Positions 32,517 to 42,989 of a DNA stretch of 64,000 nucleotides are shown one piece after another. Position numbers and translations under genes: made by a program. How positions within the stretch are numbered: the first letter of the stretch is position 1; each line of letters starts with the position of its first letter. The stretch is from Cervus elaphus (lineage: Eukaryota > Chordata > Mammalia > Artiodactyla > Cervidae). Under the pieces are notes generated by a model, which saw only the letters and a list, made by a program, of their open reading frames with translations, did not search any database and was not told the DNA's origin. The stretch spans positions 57,720,015 to 57,784,014 of the forward strand of contig NC_057823.1 of NCBI RefSeq assembly GCF_910594005.1. Reading direction: 5' to 3'.

Positions 32517-32708
32517 GCCGTTGTTTTTAGTTGCTCAGTTGTGTCTGACTTTTTACAGCCTGTGGACTGTAGTCCACAGCCTCCTCTGTCCATACGACTT
32601 CCCATTGGAGTGGGTTGCGATTTCCTTCTCCAGGGGATCTTCCCAACGCAGAAATCAAACCTGTGTCTCCTGCATTGGACTTTACCACTGAGCCACCAGG
32701 GAAGCCCT
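32517..32708 (-). mobile_element. Bov-tA SINE inserted in L1, antisense
   Basis: TTGTTTTTAGTTGCTCAGTTG to GAGCCACCAGGGAAGCCCT. The L1 sequence ACAGTGGAATACT / ACAGTGGAATATT is duplicated on either side (32504-32516, 32709-32721), so the Bov-tA is younger than the L1. Confidence 0.95.
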
Positions 32709-32721
32709 ACAGTGGAATATT

Positions 32722-33165
32722 ACTAGTCATAAAAAGAATGCAATAGTACCATTTGCAGCAACATAGACAGACCCAGAGATTATCATACTAAGTGAAGTAA
32801 GTTAGAAGGAGAAAGACAAATACAATATGATACTATTCATATGTGGAACCTAAGAAATGATACAAGTGAATTTATTTACAAAACAGAAACAGGCTCACAG
32901 ACATATAAAACAAATTTATGGTTACCAAAGGGGAAACAGTTTGGGGAGGGATGAATTAGGAGTTTGGGATTAGCCATGACAAACTACTATATATAAAATA
33001 GATAAACAAGGTTGTACTGTGTAGCACTGGAGAACTATATTCACTATCCTGTAGTAAATCATAATGCAAAAGAATGTGAAAAAATATGTATAACTTAATC
33101 ACTTTGCTGCCCGCAAGAAACTAACACACTGCAAATCAACTATACTTCAATAAAAAAGTTTTAAA
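32722..33165 (+). mobile_element. Ruminant L1 3' UTR, sense (continuation)
   Basis: ATAAAAAGAATGCAATAGTACC, then GAACCTAAGAAATGATACAAG, CACAGACATATAAAACAAATT, CTACTATATATAAAATAG and CAACTATACTTCAATAAAAAAG. Same 3' UTR family as 18041-18357. Confidence 0.9.
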
Positions 33166-33378
33166 CTAAAAAGTAAAAAATAAATATAAGCTTCTAAGAA
33201 ATATAAAGACACTCCCATATTTAATCTAAACTTACACTTCCTCTCCTGATAATGTAAATGCCTATCCCTTTTCTCAGTGTAATCCCTTCCAAGAAGTTAT
33301 CTGATAACATCAGATATGCCTTTGGATCCAGGCGTCCTGAAATTCAGAACTGAGATCCATTAAATCCAATGAGTATTT

Positions 33379-33593
33379 TTTATTTGTTGCTGTTTAGTCG
33401 CTAAGTTGTGTCTGACTCTTTGTGACCCCATGGACTGTAGCCTTCCAGGCTCCTCTGTCCATGGGATTTCCCAGGCAAGAATACTGGAATGGGTTGCCAT
33501 TCCTCCTCCAGGGGAGCTTCCTGACTCAGGGATCAAACCCACGTCTCCTGTATTGGCAGGTGGATTCTTTACTACCAAGCCACCAGGGAAGTC
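33379..33593 (-). mobile_element. Bov-tA SINE, antisense
   Basis: TTTGTTGCTGTTTAGTCGC, GGACTGTAGCCTTCCAGGC, TCCAGGGGAGCTTCCTGACTC, then the reversed head CAAGCCACCAGGGAAGTCC. The antisense open frames that cross it are SINE shadows. Confidence 0.94.
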
Positions 33594-33596
33594 CCT

Positions 33597-33665
33597 ATTT
33601 TTTTAATTAAGATATAGTTGGTTTATAGTATTATATGAGCGTCAGGTAAATCTGATAAACATTCA
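33597..33665 (-). mobile_element. Ruminant L1 3' end fragment, antisense
   Basis: TTAATTAAGATATAGTTGGTTTATAGTATTATATGAGCG resembles the reversed terminal 70 bp of the L1 family seen at 18041 and 32385. It is a very short 5'-truncated copy. Confidence 0.65.
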
Positions 33666-33877
33666 TTGAATATCCCCATGATACTCTCCTAGATACCTGA
33701 GTTCATGATCAGATATCTGAACCAAGTTCCAAACTCCAAATTTAAGAATCAAATTCTAAACATACCTCTCAGCCTAGGAACTAAGAGGAAGGAGCCACTC
33801 TTAGAATTGTGTTACTTAATTTGATTCTTTCTCTCAAATTCTGTGCCTAGAAAGATAGTTACTTCTCGAAACTAATG

Positions 33878-34160
33878 CTGCTGCTGCTGCTGCTGCTAAG
33901 TCACTTCAGTCGTGTCCGACTCTGTGTGACCCCATAGATGGAAGCCCACCAGGCTCCCCTGTCCTTGGGATTCTCCAGGCAAGAACACTGGAGTGGGTTG
34001 CCATTTCCTTCCCCAATACATGAAAGTGAAAAGCGAAAGTGAAGTCGCTCAGTCGTGTCTGACTCTTAGCCATCCCGTGGACTGCAGCCTACCAGGCTCC
34101 TCCGTCCATGGGATTTTCCAGGCAAGAGAACTGGAGTGGGGTGCCATTGCCTTCTCCACA
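33878..34160 (-). mobile_element. Bov-A2 SINE (dimeric), antisense, with CTG repeat
   Basis: Starts with a (CTG)n run, then AAGTCACTTCAGTCGTGTCC, two reversed Bov-A units joined by ATGAAAGTGAAAAGCGAAAG, and ends TTGCCTTCTCCAC. A 9-bp perfect duplication AAACTAATG lies at 33869-33877 and 34161-34169. The trinucleotide run derives from the SINE tail and may be length-variable. Confidence 0.96.
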
Positions 34161-34452
34161 AAACTAATGAGAGATACTCAAAAATCAAATTTTCCCCTGC
34201 TCCCCGCACATATCTTTACTTGGAGAAAATTTTTAAAAATATCTGAAGCAGACATTATGCATTATAAAATAGCATGCATTAAAGACTAAAATCCATAGTA
34301 CTTCTAACTATTTCTGGGATATGTTCTTCATGATAAGAAAAATGCACAAAAAATATTAATCCAAACTGTGAAATTATAGTGCCATTCATGTACTTCAATA
34401 ATGAAAAACATGGTATGTCAAGTCATATAAATGTAAATACTACTGCTTAACA

Positions 34453-34769
34453 GGGTCAAACCAGTCAATCCTAAAGGAAATCAACCCTGAATATTCACTG
34501 CAAGGGCTGATGCTGAAGCTGAAGCTCCAGTACTTTGGTCATCTGATGTGAAGAGCCGACTCACTGGAAAAGACCCTGATGCAGGGAAAGACTGAAGACA
34601 AAAGGGAGAAGAGAACAACAGAGGATGAGATGGTTAGATACCTTCACCAACTCAATGGACATGAATTTGAGCAAACTCCAGGAGACAGCAAAGGATAGGG
34701 AAGCCTGGCATGCTGCATTCAGTCCATGGGGTTGCAAAGAGTCAGGCACAACTGAGCGACCGAACAATA
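34453..34769 (+). mobile_element. BovB LINE 3' fragment
   Basis: About 317 bp, from GGGTCAAACCAGTCAATCC to CTGAGCGACCGAACAATA. The 11-bp perfect duplication ACTGCTTAACA (34442-34452, 34770-34780) defines both ends exactly. Confidence 0.96.
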
Positions 34770-34780
34770 ACTGCTTAACA

Positions 34781-34924
34781 ATCACTCCATAAATATTTAC
34801 TGTGAATACATGTCAAAAATTATTCAAGAAACAACTATTAAGCTCCTACTATATGCCAAGGAGAGATCTGAATAAGAATAAGACAATAAGACAACCTCAG
34901 CCTAGTAGAGGGGATAGTATGCCA
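34781..34924. repeat. Possible ancient repeat
   Basis: AACAACTATTAAGCTCCTACTATATGCCAAG followed by GAATAAGAATAAGACAATAAG resembles the old mammalian block with the TACTATGTGCCAGG signature. Family not assigned. Confidence 0.3.
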
Positions 34925-35040
34925 TAAAATAAATGGAACCCTAGTGGATAAGAGCACAAAGTTTAGACACATATTGAACTCTGATTACTATACTCGTGAC
35001 CTTGGACAAAAATTTACCTAACTTTTCTGAGCCTTACTTC
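34925..35040 (+). mobile_element. MIR SINE, sense, 5' half
   Basis: CTAGTGGATAAGAGCACAAAG is the tRNA-like MIR head. It continues with GTGACCTTGGACAAAAATTTACC and TTTTCTGAGCCTTACTTC. Confidence 0.65.
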
Positions 35041-35104
35041 AAGTCCCTGGGAAAGCAGCCAAGGAATCTGCCATCAGCTCCATAACCCCTCTCATTTAAG
35101 TGGC

Positions 35105-35305
35105 ACTCTGTGATTTTTGGGTGCCTTCCAAACACTCTCACTTGATCTTCCCCACAAGTCTGTGAGGATGGAATTAGCAGCCCACCCTCAGACACAAGGA
35201 AACAGGTTCTGTGATGTTCAGTGATTTTCCTTGAGACAGCACAACCAGGAGACTGCAGAAACAGGCTGCTGAACTTGCGTTCACACCCTAGTCCACTGTG
35301 TTTTC
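35105..35305 (-). mobile_element. MIR-class SINE, antisense
   Basis: CACAAGTCTGTGAGGATGGAATTAG, AGACACAAGGAAACAGG, GTTCAGTGATTTTCCTTGAGAC and TGCGTTCACACCCTAGTCCAC follow the reversed MIR order. Confidence 0.6.
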
Positions 35306-35654
35306 CACACTTTAAGACATAGTTTGGAGAGGTTACCACACCCTATGTTGTATTTGACTTTGATGGAATCCAAATTTTCTTTATTCTTCATTCTTGATAG
35401 AGTGGCTATCAAGTGACAATACTCAGGATTCATGAATTGTGGGGGAAAAAAGTCCTGGTTGAAAACATTCTCCCAACCTTCATAGTTTTGTGTTTTCTCT
35501 AATTTACCTCTCATTATTGAAACTTTGTACTGCCTATCTGTATAATTGATGATGGCAGATAAGCACTGCAAGTTTACCACCTCAAGAGTAATACCCAATT
35601 ACTTTCTATTTCAACTTCTCTGCAGAATTACTTCAATAAGGCTCTTAAAACAAC
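35306..35654. other. No recognised feature
   Basis: Unassigned. The minus-strand open frame at 35281-35598 has no recognisable domain. Confidence 0.45.
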
Positions 35655-35787
35655 CACCTGGACTTTCCTGGAGATCTAGTGTTTGAGACATCACCTTCTA
35701 ATGCAGGGGGCACAGGTTCAGTCCCTTGTCTGAGAACTAAGATCCGACATGCCGCTCAGTGTGACCAAAAATAAATAAATTAAAAAA
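35655..35787 (+). mobile_element. CHR-1 type SINE, short form
   Basis: GACTTTCCTGGAGATCTAGTG, TTCTAATGCAGGGGGCACAGG, then the B box GGTTCAGTCCC, CTGAGAACTAAGATCCGACATG and a CAAAAATAAATAAATT tail. It lacks the long body seen in the copy at 20000. Confidence 0.85.
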
Positions 35788-36794
35788 CAACAACCACCAC
35801 TACCACAACAAACCCATTCCATATGTGGGCTAGTGTGATAATAATGGTAGATTTCCTAAGTAACCTTGACCCACAGGATGCCAGAGAGAGGGATGAATGG
35901 GTGTATCTATAGAATCCCTAATGAAATAATGGATAATTCTTATACTTTTTCATTATGTCACTTTAGGGAGAAGGAGGAGATTACAGAGAATTGCTCTACT
36001 AGGCAAATTAAATTATCACACAATGTCTGCACTGTTCATTTGAGTGGCTCAAATAATTGAATAAGCTCTCCTTTTATTTGGTGCTCACAATGAAGGGAAT
36101 CTCAACTGGTGCTATCAAAGATGAAACAAAATTGATGATGGAATGAAAATTGGTTCAATGGCTAGAACCACTATCTAGTAATAATGAGCCTTTTAATTAA
36201 AGATAGTGTTTAATATTCATGATTTATAATAATCAGTGATTTATTTTAAGATGGGCTCTTTCTTTGGAGTTTTGGGATGTATGGTAGGGCAATGAAACCT
36301 AAAGATATTTTCTCTTAAAGAAAAGAATATCTAATTTTTTTTTAATTCCTGAATAATCAAGAAGAACTTTTTTAATAACGTAGGGAAAAAGTTACCATGG
36401 GATTAATCACAACATTGATAGGATGGATGTTGAGACAACTTTCTGACATATTGCAGTAAGTGCACATGTAATTAGACTAATAAAAATATTAAAGGTTACA
36501 AAAGCATTCATAAGTATTTTGACAATTTTCTGTCTCCATATGTGTGTGTACATGTGTGTAGAAATCACAGGAAAGATCTATATTATATTTCCTGTCATCA
36601 TAAGGGGATTATGCTGATGACAGTTCCTTGCTAACTAAAGTTTTTAACATGTCAGATAAATTTAGAACACAAAAGAACCTTGGGCATTTATACAATTTAC
36701 CAAGGGAAATCAGAGGCAGCAGGCCTTGACTTGAAGGATACCCACCCTTGAAGGATATACCAAGAAGATCATTGTCAAGACACTAAGAAAAAGG
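35788..36794. other. No recognised feature
   Basis: About 1 kb of AT-rich unassigned sequence, with a short GT-rich run near 36541-36559. Confidence 0.45.
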
Positions 36795-37040
36795 AAACCA
36801 GCAGAAAGAGCACTGTCCTTGGAGTCTGGGGTCATTGATTTAAATCCAAGTTCTGCCACTTACTAATGATGTTAGAGAAAACAAATTATCTAACCTCTTA
36901 GAACATAATCTCTGAAATCTGGATAGCGATATCTGTCTTACAGAATTGTTCTGAAAGTTACATGAAGTGATACATGTGTTGTCTGGGGCAATGCTACATA
37001 GTGGGCATATAAATGTAGCAATTATTATTAGTACTATAAA
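36795..37040 (+). mobile_element. MIR SINE, sense
   Basis: Nearly full length: AGAAAGAGCACTGTCCTTGGAGTC, CAAGTTCTGCCACTTACTAATG, AGAATTGTTCTGAAAGTTACATG and GGCATATAAATGTAGCAATTATTATTAG. Confidence 0.82.
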
Positions 37041-37364
37041 TACTGCTGATAACACTGAAAATACATCATGTACAATGCTCTATGCCAGATACTCTAATTG
37101 AACCTTCAATTATGAACAGCAACATTTTTTGTGTGTGCAGAAATAACTTATGTCTCTACAACATATCAGCTTTAATATGAGGAGGTAATTTTTCCTAACT
37201 TGGCTGTGAGTGAAGAAAGCAATTACAGTTTGACTGTATAGGTGCCCTAATGTACACACATAACTTCTTTATAGATTTAACATACATTTAGTCATTGAAA
37301 CTCTTAAAGATATCAGGTACAGTGCATATTTTACTGCCTTTTCTCACCATACAGTGTAATTCAA

Positions 37365-37495
37365 CATTAATTCAGGATGCATATTCCATGAGTTTAGGGA
37401 CTTTGTCTTCCTTTGCCACCGCTGTAACATCTGTGTTTAGCACAATGCTTGGCACATATAAGAAATATTTAACAATTACTAGAAGAAAGAATGCA
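37365..37495 (+). mobile_element. L2 LINE 3' end
   Basis: TATTCCATGAGTTTAGGGAC, TTTGTCTTCCTTTGCCACCG, then AGCACAATGCTTGGCACATATAAG match the L2 3' terminus. Confidence 0.65.
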
Positions 37496-38063
37496 TGATT
37501 AAATGGCCTTTCCAAATGATAAGGCTCCTATCAGCCAATAAAGAATAACATTCTTGAAGACATGGATTTCTGATGTTCCATATAACCTTATAATGACATA
37601 ATAGGAACCATAAAATGCCTGTTTGGGGATTTAAGAATGGAACAGTCTCCTTTGGCCTTATGAACTACATCTTCTGCAGAGACCTTATTTCAAGGAGGAG
37701 AGTGATTTTATATTAAGTGTGAAAAGTGATAATCCCTCAGAATCTCAAAGCCAAGGAAATATAATGAAGTGGGGATTAAGAAATCAGAGAACATTTGGCA
37801 GGTTTTTAGAATGTAGCCAATATTCATAATGAAGCCTTCTGTTTCTGTGAGATTCCAGAGTGTTAGGGTTATAAAGATTGGTAATTAGGACACAAAATGG
37901 AAGATGTTCATAAAGGGGAATGTGTGCACAGAGACAAGGCCAGGCAAACTAGAACTTGACCATGGGCTTGGGTTTTGGCCCCTCGCCCTTGTATGCTATA
38001 CTAGATTCTGTGAAGGTAGGAGGACAGCTTGAGACATCCAAGGTTTCATTTTTCCTGAGGCTC
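37496..38063. other. No recognised feature
   Basis: Unassigned sequence up to the BovB target duplication. Confidence 0.45.
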
Positions 38064-38072
38064 ACTGTGCTC

Positions 38073-38617
38073 ATGAAATTAAAAGAGGCTTGCTCCTTGG
38101 AAGAAAAGCTATGACAAACCTAGACAGTGTATTAAAGAGCAGAGGCATCATTCTGCCAACAAAGGTCCATCTAGTCAAAGCTATGGTTTTTCCAGTAGTC
38201 GTGTATGGATGTGAGAGTTGGACCATAAAGAAGGCTGAGCACCAAAGAATGGATGTTTTCAAACTATGGTGCTAGTGAAGACTCTTGAGAGTCCCTTGGA
38301 CTGCAAGGAGATCAAACCAGTCAATCCTAGAGGAAATCAGTCCTGAATATTCACTGGAAGGACTGATGCTGAAGCTGAAGCTCCAACACTTTGCCACCTG
38401 ATGCAAAGAGCCAACTCACTACAAAAGACCCTGATGCTGGGAAAGATTGAGGGCAGGAGGAGAAGGGGGCGACAGAGGATGAAATGGTTAGATGGCATCA
38501 TCGAATCAATGGACATGAGTTTGAGAAAGCTCCAGGAGATAGTAAGGGACAGAGAAGGCTGGCATGCTGTGGTCCATGGGGTCACAAATTCAGACACAAC
38601 TTAGCGAATAAACAACA
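38073..38617 (+). mobile_element. BovB LINE 3' fragment
   Basis: About 545 bp, from ATGAAATTAAAAGAGGCTTG to TTAGCGAATAAACAACA, flanked by the 9-bp perfect duplication ACTGTGCTC (38064-38072, 38618-38626). The reading frame of the RT C-terminal region is broken by stops (for example GTGCTAGTGAAG near 38270). Confidence 0.95.
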
Positions 38618-38626
38618 ACTGTGCTC

Positions 38627-39149
38627 CTGCTGGCCCTTCTACAAAAGTGGGACTAGGCAGAAAGGTACTTCCTGCAGAGATAGTGAAGCTCAACCGTCTT
38701 ATCTCTCATTAATTTTGTGTCTGTGTGGGAGGGGGCGGTGTGGAAAACACAGTCAAGAGAGCCAGAGAAAGACAGGACAGAGTCTTTCCAGATGGAAATG
38801 ACTGCTAGTCCGCTTTTAATTCTTAGTCCCATGGATAAGAATATGACCCAAAAAAGAGAAGATGAGAGCCAAAGAAGCAAGATGTCACCTCATTAATGTA
38901 GTGGAACTAAAACACAGATGGTGCCGAAAAGATGGAATCCCGTGAGAGGGAAAAGAGTCTTTTAAGTGCTTTTTGACATTGATCCTTGGGTAGAGAAGCA
39001 GTAGAGTGAGGTCTTGATTTTGCTTCTCAAATACCCTTGCAAAGTGTCTGCAAAATTGTGACTGACAAACCCAAGTTTCTAAAATTAACTTTAAACTGTC
39101 CCTCTGCTTCCTCTCAGTAAGTTTTAAAATTACCTTTTGAATAGATTTC
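38627..39149. other. No recognised feature
   Basis: Unassigned. A plus-strand open frame overlapping the BovB end (38484-38801) is not gene-like. Confidence 0.45.
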
Positions 39150-39770
39150 CCCCAAGAGAAGATTAAGGGATGATAGTATGGAGCCTTGCCAAAAGGTCAT
39201 TCACTCAGTCCAGACATAATTCATAATGAGGACTGCGGACACCTGCCTATCAAGAAGGGAACTAACCTAGCAGCAACTCCCCTAATTCCCTGCACAGCTG
39301 TCAGCTCCCTTCCAGATGGTGATGACGGATGCACGTACTGATCTGGGCCAATCTTCAACTGGCACTCCAATCCTGTTCTTTTACTGAGGACTCATTAATG
39401 CCAATTATAATCTTTGATTAAGCCTGTGCTTGACAAATGGGCCTTATTGCAAGTCTTCACTCCAGACATGAATTTACAACTAGAGGTTAGCATAATCAAT
39501 ACTCCAGACAGTGTATTGTCAGAAACAGGATTTGCCAGAAAACCTAGTGCAGTGCAGCCAGTGGCATTCAATCCATCACAGCTGCCCACTAAGAGCGAAC
39601 AACGGCCATCCTCCATTAATCTCCCCCTGTCCTCAGATGTTCCACATTCAATCAGGAGCAAGGCTGCAGGAAATGAGACCACCATTAAGAAAGACACTGT
39701 TTAGAATTTCTCAACAAAATGACCACAACAAATTTTAACAAGGAAACAAAAAGGTTTTTTTCGCTCTTCC
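39150..39770. other. Candidate conserved non-coding element
   Basis: Non-repetitive, compositionally even sequence with AT-rich homeodomain-type and TCF/LEF-like motifs (CATTAATGCCAATTATAATC, then CTTTGATTAAGC near 39411). Open frames exist on both strands across 39395-39704 without a recognisable domain. The absence of old repeats in a repeat-dense window is the only positive evidence. A regulatory role is a guess. Confidence 0.3.
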
Positions 39771-41013
39771 ACGGTTAGCACAACATCAATTACGAGCAGG
39801 TAGTAGAAATAAGATGCAGGATCGATTTTCCCAATCTCATAAAAGTAAGCATGGTTTCAAACTATCCATTCATTCTTCTATTAAAAAGTCATTCCTTGGA
39901 TCATGTTAAAAAGCTAGAAAGCCATGTAACTTGTACCACATTAGCCTCATAGAACACTCCTCACTGAATTGCTCTTTAAAGACTGTCATCAGAGGTTGCT
40001 ACAATAGAATATTTGAAATCCGCTTCTGCTTCATTATGTAGTGATATCCTAGCTGGGATGGAACTGAGGTTCAGGTACGCTGGTATGTAGAATTATGTAA
40101 CACCTGTTAGCAAGTCACATTCCCTGCTTCTCTTGGTCCAAAAGCACCTTGTGAGAATAAACTTTAAGCATGCTGAGGTTTCTCATACAGACATACTAGA
40201 TACACTGACGCAGAGCTAGAAAATAAAAAGAACTACTGTGGGAATGGCTATAAGTGAGAAAGAAGTCAGACGTGTTAAGGTAGATGAAACTTGGAGCTTC
40301 TGGAGGTGCTGGGAGGACCAGCAATGCTGAAAGAACTGTATCACTAGGGGCCCACCCACACTCCAGTGGGATGCCCTCTTTCTTAAAAGCAAGCCACACA
40401 ACAGGAAAGTACAGACTAAGTTGAAAATAAAGATAACATGACACCAATAGGGAAAAGAGCCCTCTGAAGATGGCTTTGATTTCAAGAGCATGTCAGCCCT
40501 GTCATCTGGGCAGCCTGGAAACCTGGCAGGAGGAGCCAGTCCTGGCGTCTCCAAGGTAGTGACCAAAGTGAGTGCACACACCAGAGCAGGAGAAAAGACA
40601 AGGATCAGAATGAGAGGATGGAGAGCAGGGGGGAAGGAATGTGGCCAGCACAGAACATCAGATGAGATCTCTCACAGAGATGGAAAGAGGATGGACTAAG
40701 TCTCCAGCCAGATGGCCTAGGAACAAATACTTAAAATGTCCTGAGCTGGAATCCAGAATGGAGAGACCTAATATCCAATTACATTGAGACGTAAAATGGC
40801 AGCTACTGAGGCAATGGCCCATTTCATATCATTCAGTCTACATTCCATAAAATGATGAATGAGAGGCCTTTCCAAATCTAAAGCCAAGGAAACAAAAAAT
40901 TTTGCTACCCCTTAGCAACATCTATTCCTCCGAACTATAAGACTAACAGATCCTTCACCTTTCCCTTTGTGACTTGGCTTCCAGGAAGCCAGTAATACAA
41001 TTTTATATTTCAT
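39771..41013. other. No recognised feature
   Basis: About 1.2 kb unassigned. 40455-40700 is more GC-rich and carries open frames on both strands, but no domain, start context or exon signals persuade me. Confidence 0.4.
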
Positions 41014-41024
41014 CATCATAATAA

Positions 41025-41255
41025 GGGGCTTTCCAGGTACGCTAGTGGTAAAGAACCTGCCTGCCAATGCAGGAGACCTAAGACACAACGATTTGATCCT
41101 TGGGTCAGAAGATTCCCTGGAGGAGGGCATGGCAACACACTCCAGTATTCTTCCCTGAAGAATCCCATGGACAGTTGAGCCTGACGGGCTACAGTCCATA
41201 GGATTTCAAAGAGTTGGACACAACTAAAGCAACTTAGCATGCATGCGCTCAAGCA
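41025..41255 (+). mobile_element. Bov-tA SINE
   Basis: GGGGCTTTCCAGGTACGCTAG to TAGCATGCATGCGCTCAAGCA, flanked by the 11-bp perfect duplication CATCATAATAA (41014-41024, 41256-41266). A small insertion precedes the mutated B box. Confidence 0.95.
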
Positions 41256-41266
41256 CATCATAATAA

Positions 41267-42098
41267 ACCTAATCCTAGTTCTTTGAATTAGCTTATCTAC
41301 ACATCTCTTTCTAGCTCATGATTTCTCTTTATGATGCTATTATACTAATTTTGTTCCATGTGTCTTTTTGTTGTAAGAGCTGGCATATAAGTAAATCAAT
41401 ATGACATTCTTAATGCATGATACTCATGGTAGTCTAAATTCCATCAAGATATGATAGTATCTGTATTTTATTGTTATGTCTTGTAGATGTAATCAAGTAG
41501 ATATTTTCACTTCAGTCCTCTCATTTACCCACCTACAAGGTAGCTAAAAGGATTAAATACTAAGCTAAAAATACTTTGTAAAAGTTAAAATACTACCCAG
41601 ATGTTCCATGGTGCTCTTATATGAAGGACATTGGAAACATTTCTTCTATTCCAAGGCACGTCCCTTATGTTCATGCCTCAGTATTTGGTATTACCATAGT
41701 ACTTAAAGTTCTGTTAAAACTCAAAAGCTCATTTTTAAAAATGTAAATGTTTTCTTGAGAAGGTGGCATTATAAATTATAATCAGCTCTTGACACCTTCA
41801 TGCAAAACAACATATTGTTTAATCTTCCTGCAATGTAAAGATTGAGAGAATGAGACCCACGACAAGGATGTCTGGGGAGAAGAAGGAAGGAAGGTAGCAG
41901 TCCATGAAACCTAGGGCTGCGGATCTTTTCAGGACCCACAGCAGGCAGCTCATAGGGAGGGAGGCACAGAAATGGCTCATGAGTTCACTGGGCTTTATGA
42001 TTCTGTCCAAGGCCAGCCCATGCTAATTTTGTTGGATACATCACAGGGGGTGGGAACTGGAATCAAGAATACCAATTAGCTTGGTCCACTAATCAAGT
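41267..42098. other. Mostly unassigned; weak MIR-like block
   Basis: Around 41510-41600 the order TCATTTACCCACCTACAAGG then GGATTAAATACTAAGC is MIR-like but short. The rest is unassigned. Confidence 0.35.
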
Positions 42099-42236
42099 CT
42101 GGAGAAGGAAATTGCAACTCATTCCAGTATTCTTGCCTGGAGAATCCCATGGACAGAGGAGCCTCGTTGGGCGGGCTACAGTCTGTGGGGTCACAAAGAG
42201 TCAGACATGATTGAAGCAACTTAGCAGTAGCAGTAA
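42099..42236 (+). mobile_element. Bov-A monomer SINE
   Basis: TCTGGAGAAGGAAATTGCAAC to GAAGCAACTTAGCAGTAGCAG, one unit with a 9-bp insertion in the GGAGCC...GGGCTACAG region. Confidence 0.9.
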
Positions 42237-42383
42237 TCAACTTGGAACAAATAGTTTGTTTAAGTAAAGCCTTTGCCCATAATTAAAGCCTGACTGATAA
42301 ATGTGCATCCTTAAATATACCTTAGCTAAAGTTTAGAGTAGCATATGGCAATAAAACAGCCCAGAGTGAGAGCTGCGTTCGGC

Positions 42384-42899
42384 AGTTCAGATCAGTCACT
42401 CAGTTGTGTCTGACTCTCTGCGACCCCAGGGACTGCAGCACACCAGGCCTGCCTGTCCGTCACCAACTCCCGGAGCCTACTCATCATGTCCATTGAGCTG
42501 GTGATGGCATCCAACCACCTCATCCTCTAGCGTCCCCTTCTCCTCCTGCTTTTAATCTTTCCCAACATCAGGGTCTTTTCAAATGAGTCAGTTCTTCGCA
42601 TCAGGTGGCCAAATATTGGAGTTTCAGCTTCAGCATCAGTCCTTCCAATGAATATTCAGGACTGATTTCTCTTAGGATGGGCTGGTTGAATCTCCTTGCA
42701 GTCCAAGGGACTCTCAAGAGTCTTCTCCAACACCACAGTTCAAAAGTATCAATTCTTCAGTGCTCAGGTTTCTTTATAGTCCAACTCTCATATCCATACA
42801 TGACTACTGGAAAAACCATAGCCTTGACTAGACAGACCTTTGTTGGCAAAGTAATGTCTCTGCTTTTTAATATGCTGTCTAGGTTAGTCATAACTTTCC
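42384..42899 (-). mobile_element. BovB LINE 3' fragment, antisense (left arm of inverted pair)
   Basis: From GCAGTTCAGATCAGTCACTC through the reversed RT C-terminal region to GTTAGTCATAACTTTCC. About 90 bp downstream begins the longest plus-strand BovB of the window, so the two lie head to head. Confidence 0.95.
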
Positions 42900-42989
42900 A
42901 TACCTTAGGTGCCTGATAAATATAGGTTTAGTGGATGAAATAAGGAAAAACGAGATGGGAACGTTTCACATCTGTTAAAACATTGTACA

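Noticed and set aside
39395..39704. Protein-coding exon (open on both strands for about 100 codons)
   Set aside because: No recognisable domain, no persuasive splice signals, and both strands are equally open. Reported only as a possible non-coding element.
40455..40700. Exon in a GC-richer patch
   Set aside because: Open on both strands with no recognisable domain. A GT follows CCAAG at 40557, but no convincing acceptor or start was found.
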